From Bovifimicola ammoniilytica (GTDB lineage: Bacteria; Bacillota; Clostridia; Lachnospirales; Lachnospiraceae): a stretch of 64,000 nucleotides of DNA. The notes under the pieces are model-generated. The model did no database searches and was not told where the DNA came from. It saw only the letters and a list, made by a program, of their open reading frames with translations. This document shows positions 37,225 through 46,059 of the stretch, one piece after another; position 1 is the stretch's first letter; the number at the start of each line of letters is the position of its first letter. Location: positions 248,001 through 312,000 of the forward strand of contig NZ_JAOQJN010000001.1 of NCBI RefSeq assembly GCF_025567085.1. The letters run 5' to 3'. Made by a program: the position numbers and the translations under genes.

Positions 37225-38652
37225 ATGGATAATGAAAATAAAGATGATATAAATAATTCAAATCGTTATTACGGAAATAACTATTCGGAGAACCAGAGAT
37301 ATAATAATGGAAATAACTACGCTGGAAATGGCAATTATAGTTCGGTAAACCAATATGGTGGGAATAATGGTTATAATAACGGAAACAATTTCACAGGAAA
37401 TAATGCTTATAATAATGTAAATAACGGAAATAAACACAGTAAGAAGTCATATTTTGCAGGACTTATTACAGGTGTTATCTGGGGAATTGCCGTTGTATTT
37501 ATATTGATAATATTATCTAATATTATTGAGAGTGAACTTACTGAGTCAGGAAAGATTTCAGATAATGTCGGTACATCAGCACTTACAGGAAGCAGCAAAT
37601 CTTCGATTATAAAACAATATATTGATAAATATTTTATGGAAGATGTTGATAATGACATACTGACAGAGGGAATGTATAAAGGAATGTTAGAATCATTAAA
37701 TGATCCATATTCCGTATATTATACAAAGGACGAGGTTGAATCACTTAAACAGTCATCAGAGGGTGAATATGTGGGACTCGGAATATCTGTTACACAGAAT
37801 AATGAAACTAAAGTAATTACGGTAACTAAGGTATATGATGATTCGCCTGCTAAAGATGCGGGAATAGAATCCGGGGATACGATATATTCGGTAAATGACA
37901 ATGTTCTTACGGATGAAACCTTAGATGAGTTATTAGTTGATATTAAAGGTGAAGAAGGCAAAGAAGTCAAGATGCAGCTTAAAAGAGGCGAAGAAACCAT
38001 AGATGCTGATATGAAATTAAGAGAAGTTCTTATAGATGTGGTATCTTATGAAATGCTTGAAGATAATATTGGATATATCATTATAGACCAGTTTACGGGA
38101 ACGTCTACGGAACAGGTTGAAGAAGCTATTAATGATTTGAAATCACAGGGTATGGAAAGAATAATTGTTGACCTTAGAGATAACCCGGGTGGACAGTTAG
38201 AATGTATACAGGCAATTCTTAATTACTTCCTGCCAAAAGATAAATTACTTCTCTATAGCGAGACTAAAGATGGAGAGCAGGAGAAATATTATACAGAGAA
38301 TGACGGACTTATAACAGATATGCCACTTTGTGTATTGGTAAATGAGAATAGTGCAAGTGCATCAGAGGTATTTGCAGGTGTAGTTAAATGCTATGACAGA
38401 GGTAAACTAGTTGGAACCAAGACATTTGGTAAGGGCATAATGCAGTCAACATTCGGACTTAGTGATGGAACTGCAATTAAACTTACAATTGGTAAATACT
38501 ATCTTCCAGATGACAGTAACATTCATGGAATAGGTATTGAACCTGATTACGAAGTAAAACTTCCTGAAGATGTTACAAATGTGTGGGCGTTAAAACATCC
38601 AGATGACCCACAGCTTACAAAGGCAATCGAAGTTGTAAAAGGATTAGATTAA
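37225..38652 (+). CDS. C-terminal processing peptidase (S41, PDZ)
   Basis: A membrane-anchored serine protease of 475 residues. The first ~70 residues are extremely Asn/Gly/Tyr-rich and cytoplasmic, then one helix (FAGLITGVIWGIAVVFILIILS), a PDZ domain (about 175-255) and the S41 domain. The catalytic Ser is in NENSASASE (near 378) and the Lys in FGKGIMQ (near 403). Such proteases trim cell-wall or signalling proteins. The ATG at 37225 has GGAG six bases upstream. It closes the ftsEX-M23-ctp block, so an FtsEX-hydrolase link is plausible. Confidence 0.92.
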   Translation: MDNENKDDINNSNRYYGNNYSENQRYNNGNNYAGNGNYSSVNQYGGNNGYNNGNNFTGNNAYNNVNNGNKHSKKSYFAGLITGVIWGIAVVFILIILSNIIESELTESGKISDNVGTSALTGSSKSSIIKQYIDKYFMEDVDNDILTEGMYKGMLESLNDPYSVYYTKDEVESLKQSSEGEYVGLGISVTQNNETKVITVTKVYDDSPAKDAGIESGDTIYSVNDNVLTDETLDELLVDIKGEEGKEVKMQLKRGEETIDADMKLREVLIDVVSYEMLEDNIGYIIIDQFTGTSTEQVEEAINDLKSQGMERIIVDLRDNPGGQLECIQAILNYFLPKDKLLLYSETKDGEQEKYYTENDGLITDMPLCVLVNENSASASEVFAGVVKCYDRGKLVGTKTFGKGIMQSTFGLSDGTAIKLTIGKYYLPDDSNIHGIGIEPDYEVKLPEDVTNVWALKHPDDPQLTKAIEVVKGLD

Positions 38653-38658
38653 TTTAAA

Positions 38659-38726
38659 AAGAGCTTTTATACATAATGAATTAAGAAATTTTTCACTTTC
38701 CTATTTTGTTAAGTATAAAAGCTCTT
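38659..38726 (+). terminator. Long-loop hairpin after ctp
   Basis: AAGAGCTTTTATAC (38659-38672) pairs with GTATAAAAGCTCTT (38713-38726) across a 40-base loop. Probably terminator-related, although the T tract is weak. Confidence 0.45.
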
Positions 38727-38790
38727 ATTTGTTATGGGATGTTATGGAGTTTTATTAAAGAGTGGTAGCATTTTATAAAAATATGTGCTA

Positions 38791-38909
38791 TATTATAGTA
38801 AAACGAATGTATGTTCGAAAAAATGTATTATAGTGAAATGAATGTATGTTCAAAAAACGTATTATAGTGAAATGAATGTATGTTTGAAAAACATATTATA
38901 GTGAAATTA
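38791..38909 (+). promoter_or_regulatory. Tandem 34-bp repeats with three LexA/SOS-like boxes upstream of uvrB
   Basis: About 3.5 copies of a 34-35 bp unit, each with TATTATAG followed by a LexA-like box. The boxes are CGAATGTATGTTCG (38804-38817), TGAATGTATGTTCA (38839-38852) and TGAATGTATGTTTG (38873-38886). Firmicute LexA binds GAAC-N4-GTTC; all three copies differ by T for C in the left half-site. This strongly suggests SOS control of uvrB-uvrA with cooperative operators. Confidence 0.7.
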
Positions 38910-38944
38910 AGTTAATTTATAAATAAGTTTGAAAGGTCAGAAAT

Positions 38945-40930
38945 ATGGATAAGAAGTTTAAACTTGTATCAGAATATAAACCTACAGGGGACCAGCCACA
39001 GGCGATTAAAGAGCTTGTTAAAGGTTTTAAAGAGGGAAATCAGTTTGAAACACTGCTGGGTGTAACAGGTTCAGGTAAGACATTTACGATGGCAAATGTA
39101 ATCGAGCAGCTTAATAAGCCTACACTTGTACTAGCTCATAATAAGACTTTGGCGGCACAGCTATATGGGGAATTCAAGGAATTTTTTCCTGAAAATGCAG
39201 TAGAGTACTTTGTCAGTTATTATGACTATTATCAACCGGAAGCATATGTACCATCAACAGACACTTATATAGAGAAGGATTCATCAATTAATGAAGAGAT
39301 AGATAAGTTAAGACATTCAGCAACAGCTGCATTATCAGAGAGAAAAGATGTAATAATAATCTCAAGTGTATCTTGTATATATGGTCTGGGAAGTCCTATA
39401 GACTATCAGAATATGGTGTTATCATTAAGACCGGGAATGGTTAAGGACAGAGATGAAGTGTTAAAAAAATTAGTAGATATACAATATGCTAGAAATGATA
39501 TGGACTTCAAGCGTGGAACATTCAGAGTACGTGGCGATGTCGTGGAGATATTTCCGGTAACATCATCTGAAAATGCAGTAAGAGTTGAGTTTTTTGGAGA
39601 TGAGATTGACAGAATAACAGAGATTGACACGTTGACAGGCGAGATTAAGAGCAGGTTAGAGCATATCGCAATATTTCCGGCTTCACATTATGTAGTGCCT
39701 AAAGAGAAGATTGAACTTGCAGCTAAAAGTATTGAGAAGGAATTGGCAGAGCGTGTAGAATACTTCAAAAGTGAGGATAAATTATTAGAGGCACAACGAA
39801 TTGCAGAGAGAACTAATTTTGACATAGAGATGATGAGGGAGACAGGCTTCTGTTCGGGAATAGAGAACTATTCAAGACATTTAGCAGGATTAGAACCGGG
39901 AGCAACACCGCATACATTATTAGATTATTTTCCAGATGACTTCCTTATGATTGTAGATGAATCGCATATTACGATTCCACAGGTAAGGGGAATGTATGCG
40001 GGTGACCAGTCCAGAAAGACGACACTTGTAGATTATGGCTTCAGACTTCCATCGGCTAAAGATAACAGACCACTTAATTTCGAAGAATTTGAAAGTAAGA
40101 TAGATCAGATGTTATTCGTGTCGGCTACACCGAATGTATATGAAGAGGAACACGAATTGTTAAGGGCTGAACAGATTATCAGACCTACCGGATTATTAGA
40201 TCCGGAAGTAACAGTTAAGCCAGTAGCAGGTCAGGTAGATGACTTAATTAGTGAGGTAAATAAAGAAGTTGCGAAGAAGAATAAAGTATTAGTAACGACA
40301 CTTACCAAGCGAATGGCAGAAGATTTGACAGACTATATGAAAGAAGTCGGAATCAGGGTAAAATATCTACATTCTGATATAGACACACTAGAGAGAACTG
40401 AGATTATAAGAGATATGCGGCTTGATGTATTTGACGTATTAGTCGGTATCAACCTTTTAAGGGAGGGATTAGATATACCTGAGATTACATTAGTAGCAAT
40501 ATTAGATGCTGATAAAGAAGGCTTCTTAAGGTCAGAGACTTCACTCATCCAGACGATAGGACGAGCAGCGAGAAACTCAGAGGGACATGTTATAATGTAT
40601 GCTGATAAGATAACTGATTCTATGAGAGTAGCCATAGACGAGACGAATAGAAGACGAAGTATACAGCAAAAATATAATGAGGAGCATGGAATTACGCCGA
40701 CAACCATTAAGAAAGCGGTAAGAGAAAGAATAAGCATCACGAAAGAAGCTGTTGAGACGGTTGATAAGTTAGAAAAAGATCCTGAATCAATGAGTAGGAA
40801 AGAAATAGAGAAGCTTATTAATAAGATTATGAAGGAAATGCAGAAAGCCGCTTCGGAACTTAAATTTGAGGCAGCAGCAGACCTGCGTGACCAGATGATT
40901 AAACTAAAAGAGCAGTTAAGAGATATGTAG
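38945..40930 (+). CDS. uvrB: Excinuclease ABC subunit B
   Basis: The damage-verifying helicase of nucleotide excision repair, 661 residues, normal length. Walker A GVTGSGKTF is near residue 38, the beta hairpin SYYDYYQPEAYVP near 92, the DEAH-like VDESHITIPQ near 340 and QTIGRAARN near 540. The UVR motif near the C-terminus (MKEMQKAASELKFEAAADLRDQ) binds UvrA/UvrC. It is followed 14 bases later by uvrA and preceded by tandem LexA-like operators, so the pair is likely SOS-induced. Confidence 0.97.
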   Translation: MDKKFKLVSEYKPTGDQPQAIKELVKGFKEGNQFETLLGVTGSGKTFTMANVIEQLNKPTLVLAHNKTLAAQLYGEFKEFFPENAVEYFVSYYDYYQPEAYVPSTDTYIEKDSSINEEIDKLRHSATAALSERKDVIIISSVSCIYGLGSPIDYQNMVLSLRPGMVKDRDEVLKKLVDIQYARNDMDFKRGTFRVRGDVVEIFPVTSSENAVRVEFFGDEIDRITEIDTLTGEIKSRLEHIAIFPASHYVVPKEKIELAAKSIEKELAERVEYFKSEDKLLEAQRIAERTNFDIEMMRETGFCSGIENYSRHLAGLEPGATPHTLLDYFPDDFLMIVDESHITIPQVRGMYAGDQSRKTTLVDYGFRLPSAKDNRPLNFEEFESKIDQMLFVSATPNVYEEEHELLRAEQIIRPTGLLDPEVTVKPVAGQVDDLISEVNKEVAKKNKVLVTTLTKRMAEDLTDYMKEVGIRVKYLHSDIDTLERTEIIRDMRLDVFDVLVGINLLREGLDIPEITLVAILDADKEGFLRSETSLIQTIGRAARNSEGHVIMYADKITDSMRVAIDETNRRRSIQQKYNEEHGITPTTIKKAVRERISITKEAVETVDKLEKDPESMSRKEIEKLINKIMKEMQKAASELKFEAAADLRDQMIKLKEQLRDM

Positions 40931-40944
40931 AAATGAGGTAAATT

Positions 40945-43803
40945 GTGAAAGAAGTCAATGATAAAAATAAGTCAGGGAGACAATTTATAAAGATTAAAGG
41001 GGCAGCAGAACACAATCTTAAGCATATTGATTTGAATATTCCTAGAAATGAATTTGTGGTAGTTACGGGACTTAGTGGCTCTGGTAAATCTACACTTGCA
41101 TTCGATACGATATATGCTGAGGGACAGAGAAGATATATGGAATCACTGTCATCATATGCAAGACAATTCTTAGGTCAGATGGAGAAGCCTAATGTAGAAA
41201 GCATAGAGGGGTTGTCACCTGCTATTTCGATAGACCAGAAATCAACTAACCGAAATCCACGTTCTACGGTGGGAACTGTTACGGAAATATATGATTATTT
41301 CAGATTATTATATGCAAGAATAGGTATACCACATTGCCCTAAATGTGGAAGAGAGATATCAAAGCAGACGGTAGACCAGATGGTAGACCAGATTATGACA
41401 TTGCCGGAGAGAACGAAGATTCAGTTATTAGCACCAGTAGTAAGAGGACGTAAGGGTGAACATGTTAAGGTATTAGAACGTGCTAAGAAGGCTGGATATG
41501 TAAGAGTACAGATTGATGGCAATATGTATGATTTAGGTGAAGAAATAAAGCTTGAGAAGAATAAGAAGCATAATATTGAAATAGTTGTAGACCGACTGGT
41601 TGTCAAAGAGGGAATAGAGAAACGTCTCACAGATTCCATAGAAACTGTACTTGATATAGCTGACGGACTTATGGTTGTAGATGTGGTTGGCAGTAAGCCT
41701 ATGAATTTCAGTCAGAGTTTCTCGTGCCCTGATTGTGAGATTAGCATTGATGAGATACAACCAAGAAGTTTTTCGTTTAATAATCCTTTTGGTGCATGCC
41801 CATCATGTTATGGACTAGGCTATAAGATGGAATTTAACGTAGACCTTATGATTCCTGATAAATCAATCAGTATAAATGATGGAGCAATCGTGGCAATGGG
41901 CTGGCAGTCAAGTGGCAAAGATGGCAGCTATACACATGCAATCTTAGAAGCGCTTGCTAAGGAATATAGCTTTTCGTTAGATACACCATTTGAGGAGTTA
42001 AGCGAAACAGCAAAAGATGTAATCATTAACGGAACAAATGGCAGATGTGTGAAAGTATATTATCGTGGTCAAAGAGGCGAGGGTATATATGATGTGGCAT
42101 TTGAGGGACTTATTAAAAATGAAGAGAGAAGATACAGAGAAACAGGTTCTGAGACATTGAAACAGGAATATGAGGAATTTATGACGATTACGCCTTGTAA
42201 GGAATGTAAAGGCCAGCGACTTAAGAAATCTTCACTTGCAGTAACTGTTTCTGATAAAAATATCCATGAGATAACATCGATGTCTATAAGAGATTTGCAT
42301 AAATTCTTAGAGGATATGGAATTAACTGACAGACAGAAGTTCATAGGAGGTGAGATTCTTAAAGAAATCAAAGCAAGAATTAAATTCTTAATGGACGTAG
42401 GTCTTGATTATCTGACATTGTCGCGTGGTACAGCATCATTGTCTGGTGGTGAGGCGCAGAGAATAAGACTTGCTACACAGATTGGTTCAGGACTTGTGGG
42501 GGTTGCTTATATCTTAGACGAGCCTAGTATCGGATTACATCAGAGGGATAACGATAAACTCATTAATACACTTACACATCTGAGAGATTTGGGAAATACA
42601 TTAATAGTTGTAGAACATGATGAAGATACAATGTTAGCAGCAGACCATATCATAGACATAGGTCCGGGGGCAGGCGAATATGGTGGACAGGTCGTGGCAG
42701 AGGGTACGGCAGAGGAGATTATGCAGAATGAGAATTCAATTACAGGAGCGTATCTTAGCGGACGTATAAAGATACCGGTTCCAGACACCAGAAGAGAACC
42801 TGCCGGCTGGATTACGGTAAAAGGTGCAAGACAGAATAATCTGAAGAATATCAATGTGGATTTTCCACTTGGTATTATGACATGCGTAACCGGTGTATCG
42901 GGTTCCGGAAAGAGTTCGCTTGTAAATGAGATCCTTTATAAAGCATTAGCTAAGAAACTTAACAGAGCAAGAACTATACCTGGTAATCATGATACAATTG
43001 AGGGTACAGAGCAGCTAGACAAGATAATCAACATTGACCAGTCTCCAATAGGAAGAACACCACGTTCTAATCCTGCGACATATACAGGTGTATTTGACCA
43101 GATTAGGGATTTATTTGCAAGCACATCAGATGCTAAAATGAAAGGCTATAAGAAAGGCAGATTCAGTTTCAATGTCAAAGGCGGAAGGTGTGAGGCTTGT
43201 TCAGGTGATGGTATAATTAAGATAGAAATGCATTTCTTACCGGATGTATATGTGCCTTGCGAAGTGTGTGGAGGAAAGCGTTATAACAGAGAAACTTTAG
43301 AAGTTAAGTATAAAGGCAAGAGTATCTTTGATGTGCTTGATATGACTGTTGAAGAGGCACTTAAATTCTTCGAAAATGTTCCATCAATTTATCGTAAAAT
43401 TCAGGCATTATATGATGTAGGACTTTCATATATTAAATTAGGCCAGCCATCAACTACATTATCGGGTGGTGAAGCACAGCGAGTTAAGTTAGCTACAGAA
43501 CTTAGCAGACGAGGAACAGGCAAGACAATCTATATTCTTGATGAACCTACAACAGGACTTCATTTTGCAGACGTTCATAAATTAGTGGAAATTCTAAGAA
43601 AATTATCTGATGACGGAAATACAGTCGTGGTTATCGAACATAATTTAGATGTAATTAAAGTAGCCGATTATATTATCGACATAGGACCTGAGGGTGGAGA
43701 TAATGGTGGAACGGTTATCGCAAAGGGCACACCAGAAGAGGTTGTGAAGAATAAGAAATCATATACCGGTAAATATCTGAAGAAATATTTAGAAGATAAG
43801 TAA
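40945..43803 (+). CDS. uvrA: Excinuclease ABC subunit A
   Basis: The damage-recognition ATPase of nucleotide excision repair, 952 residues. It has two ABC modules (GLSGSGKST and GVSGSGKSS; signatures LSGGEAQRIRLA and LSGGEAQRVKLA) and zinc modules with CPKCG, CPDC, CEAC and CEVCGG cysteine pairs. The start is a GTG at 40945 with GAGGT upstream. It overlaps no other gene and shares a transcript with uvrB. Confidence 0.97.
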   Translation: MKEVNDKNKSGRQFIKIKGAAEHNLKHIDLNIPRNEFVVVTGLSGSGKSTLAFDTIYAEGQRRYMESLSSYARQFLGQMEKPNVESIEGLSPAISIDQKSTNRNPRSTVGTVTEIYDYFRLLYARIGIPHCPKCGREISKQTVDQMVDQIMTLPERTKIQLLAPVVRGRKGEHVKVLERAKKAGYVRVQIDGNMYDLGEEIKLEKNKKHNIEIVVDRLVVKEGIEKRLTDSIETVLDIADGLMVVDVVGSKPMNFSQSFSCPDCEISIDEIQPRSFSFNNPFGACPSCYGLGYKMEFNVDLMIPDKSISINDGAIVAMGWQSSGKDGSYTHAILEALAKEYSFSLDTPFEELSETAKDVIINGTNGRCVKVYYRGQRGEGIYDVAFEGLIKNEERRYRETGSETLKQEYEEFMTITPCKECKGQRLKKSSLAVTVSDKNIHEITSMSIRDLHKFLEDMELTDRQKFIGGEILKEIKARIKFLMDVGLDYLTLSRGTASLSGGEAQRIRLATQIGSGLVGVAYILDEPSIGLHQRDNDKLINTLTHLRDLGNTLIVVEHDEDTMLAADHIIDIGPGAGEYGGQVVAEGTAEEIMQNENSITGAYLSGRIKIPVPDTRREPAGWITVKGARQNNLKNINVDFPLGIMTCVTGVSGSGKSSLVNEILYKALAKKLNRARTIPGNHDTIEGTEQLDKIINIDQSPIGRTPRSNPATYTGVFDQIRDLFASTSDAKMKGYKKGRFSFNVKGGRCEACSGDGIIKIEMHFLPDVYVPCEVCGGKRYNRETLEVKYKGKSIFDVLDMTVEEALKFFENVPSIYRKIQALYDVGLSYIKLGQPSTTLSGGEAQRVKLATELSRRGTGKTIYILDEPTTGLHFADVHKLVEILRKLSDDGNTVVVIEHNLDVIKVADYIIDIGPEGGDNGGTVIAKGTPEEVVKNKKSYTGKYLKKYLEDK

Positions 43804-43890
43804 ATGTACCTGAAGCATTATATATGTAGATTGAAACAAAATCCGTAATCTGCAAGCTGATGATTTATGTAGAAAAATGTCAGAAACTAC

Positions 43891-43920
43891 TTGCATAATT
43901 AATGATATTTTATGTATAAT
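43891..43920 (+). promoter_or_regulatory. Predicted promoter of the AGCS symporter
   Basis: TTGCAT (43891-43896), 18-base spacer, TATAAT (43915-43920), 80 bases before the start. Confidence 0.6.
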
Positions 43921-43999
43921 TAGGATATTGTGTTTTTAGTCAGAAGTGGTTTTATATATTTCACATATAATCTATGAAAATTAAGGAGAGAAAAAGAAA

Positions 44000-45844
44000 A
44001 TGCATACATTTGTTAATCAGGTAGCCAGAATAAATGGTGTAATTAACGAATGGGTATGGGGTATACCTATGCTTATTCTGATTATTTCGACCGGTATCTG
44101 GATGAGTATCAGAACGGGATTTTTCCAGATAGTAAGAGCGAAAATCGTTGGCGATGAAACATTTTTCGCAATATTTAAGAAGAGACACGTAACAAAAACA
44201 AAGGATAAGAAAGCAATTTCACAGTTCCAGGCACTTTCTACAGCATTAGCTGCCACGATAGGTACAGGTAATATAGCCGGTGTTGCAACTGCACTTACAA
44301 TTGGTGGACCGGGAGCTATATTCTGGATGTGGGTGTCAGCATTTTTCGGAATGATGACTAATTTTTCTGAAAATGTTCTGGGTATCTATTATAGAAGAAA
44401 GAATATGTATGGCGAATGGTCAGGTGGTGCAATGTACTATCTGGAGAATGGTCTTGGAAGTAAAAAAGGAATGAAGAAAATTGCCAAATTCCTTGCAATA
44501 TTATTTGCAATTTTCTGTGTACTTGCATCATTTGGTATTGGTAATATGACTCAGGTCAATTCAATTGCAGATGCGATGCATAGTAATTTCGGAATACCTA
44601 CTATTGTTATGGGTATTATTCTTGCAGTAATTGCAGCACTCGTTGTAATAGGTGGAATTAAACGTATAGGCAGAGTTACAGAGAAACTTGTACCATTTAT
44701 GGCATTAGCCTACATTATTGGTGCACTTGTTATTTTCTTCATAAATTATAGACAGATACCATATGTATTTGGAAGTATTTTCAAAGATGCATTTAATGTG
44801 TCAGCAGTAGGCGGTGGTATCGGCGGTTATGTAATAAAGAGAGCTGCTACAATGGGCTTTAAGCGAGGCGTATTCTCGAATGAAGCAGGTCTTGGTTCTT
44901 CAGTAATGGTTCATTCATCATCAGACGTTAAAGAGCCTGTTATCCAGGGGATGTGGGGTATTTTCGAAGTATTTTTTGATACAATAATTGTCTGCACATT
45001 AACAGCATTTGTATTATTATCAAGCAGTTCAGATGCAAAATCACAGGCAAAAGTATTTGCAAATATTACAACAGACAGTCAGACATTCAGCATAGCTGAA
45101 CATATTGATGAAGACAAAGAAGTTCCACTTATAGATAAAGAGTACAGCACATTAGTTATAGATGTTGATAGCGATGGAAATGCTAAATTGTATACAGAGG
45201 CACCGGCAGATGGTGAATATCTTGAACTGAAGGCCTATGGAAATTCTTATTATGTAAAGGCTTCTAAGAAAGAGGACAGAACTGAAGATGATTACATATA
45301 TACAAATATAATGTCAATTAAGGGAAATGCAGCAAAGGATTCAAATGGTAAAACAGTTAAAGATTCAAATGGCAACGTAGTCTTAGATTCTGTTAAAGTT
45401 GAACAAATTAATGGTGTATCTCTTGTTACATATGCATTTTCACAGAAGTTTGGTGATGTGGCTGCAAAATTGTTAGCAATTGCGATTTTATTGTTTGCAT
45501 TTTCAACAGTTCTTGGCTGGTCTTTCTATGGAACAAAGGCGATTGAATATTTATTTGGAACAAAATCAATGGTATTCTATAAAGTCATATTCGTATGCTT
45601 CATCGTAGTGGGCGCAACACTTAACCTAAGTCTTGCATGGAGCATAGCAGATACACTTAACGGTCTTATGGCCATTCCTAACTTAATCGGTGTATTGGCA
45701 TTGTCAGGAACAGTTGTTAAAATTACTAGAAACTATACAAAACGTAAGATTAAGAAAGATGACGTGAATCTTGAACCAATGCTTTCAGCATTCCCTGATA
45801 TCCAGAAAGAACAGGAAGAAAAGATGAGGGCTGAGGAAGTATAA
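44000..45844 (+). CDS. Sodium:alanine/glycine symporter (AGCS) with an extra ~110-residue segment
   Basis: A cation-coupled amino acid importer of the AGCS family, 614 residues with about ten helices. Family signatures include TALAATIGTGNIAGVATA and VFSNEAGLGSS. Most members have 450-500 residues. Here a polar insert of about 110 residues (roughly 345-475) sits between the helix ending VCTLTAFVLL and the helix LLAIAILLFAFSTVLGW. It contains beta-strand-like text (YSTLVIDVDSDGNAKLY) and a short internal repeat (KDSNGKTVKDSNGN). The position suggests an extra loop domain on one side of the membrane. Function of the insert unknown. Confidence 0.9.
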   Translation: MHTFVNQVARINGVINEWVWGIPMLILIISTGIWMSIRTGFFQIVRAKIVGDETFFAIFKKRHVTKTKDKKAISQFQALSTALAATIGTGNIAGVATALTIGGPGAIFWMWVSAFFGMMTNFSENVLGIYYRRKNMYGEWSGGAMYYLENGLGSKKGMKKIAKFLAILFAIFCVLASFGIGNMTQVNSIADAMHSNFGIPTIVMGIILAVIAALVVIGGIKRIGRVTEKLVPFMALAYIIGALVIFFINYRQIPYVFGSIFKDAFNVSAVGGGIGGYVIKRAATMGFKRGVFSNEAGLGSSVMVHSSSDVKEPVIQGMWGIFEVFFDTIIVCTLTAFVLLSSSSDAKSQAKVFANITTDSQTFSIAEHIDEDKEVPLIDKEYSTLVIDVDSDGNAKLYTEAPADGEYLELKAYGNSYYVKASKKEDRTEDDYIYTNIMSIKGNAAKDSNGKTVKDSNGNVVLDSVKVEQINGVSLVTYAFSQKFGDVAAKLLAIAILLFAFSTVLGWSFYGTKAIEYLFGTKSMVFYKVIFVCFIVVGATLNLSLAWSIADTLNGLMAIPNLIGVLALSGTVVKITRNYTKRKIKKDDVNLEPMLSAFPDIQKEQEEKMRAEEV

Positions 45845-45941
45845 GATTATAAAACATAAGATTATACAGTATGAAATTATACAGCGGAAAATATAGTTTC
45901 TGTTTCATACAGAAAATGATATATTCAGATTTAATATTTAT

Positions 45942-45977
45942 GACAGGTGATGTTGCTTGACATTGCCTGTCTTTTTT
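45942..45977 (+). terminator. Terminator of the symporter gene
   Basis: GACAGGTGATGT (45942-45953) pairs with ACATTGCCTGTC (45960-45971, with two mismatched or wobble positions), then six Ts. It overlaps the -35 region of the guaA promoter. Confidence 0.8.
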
Positions 45978-45985
45978 CTTATACT
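45957..45985 (+). promoter_or_regulatory. Predicted promoter of guaA
   Basis: TTGACA (45957-45962), 17 bases, TATACT (45980-45985), overlapping the terminator of the upstream gene. Confidence 0.65.
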
Positions 45986-46059
45986 TAATAAAGTGTTAGA
46001 AATACATTTTAGAATATCAAAACGAATTTGATTTGAAAATATTTTAGGAGGAAACGGGC

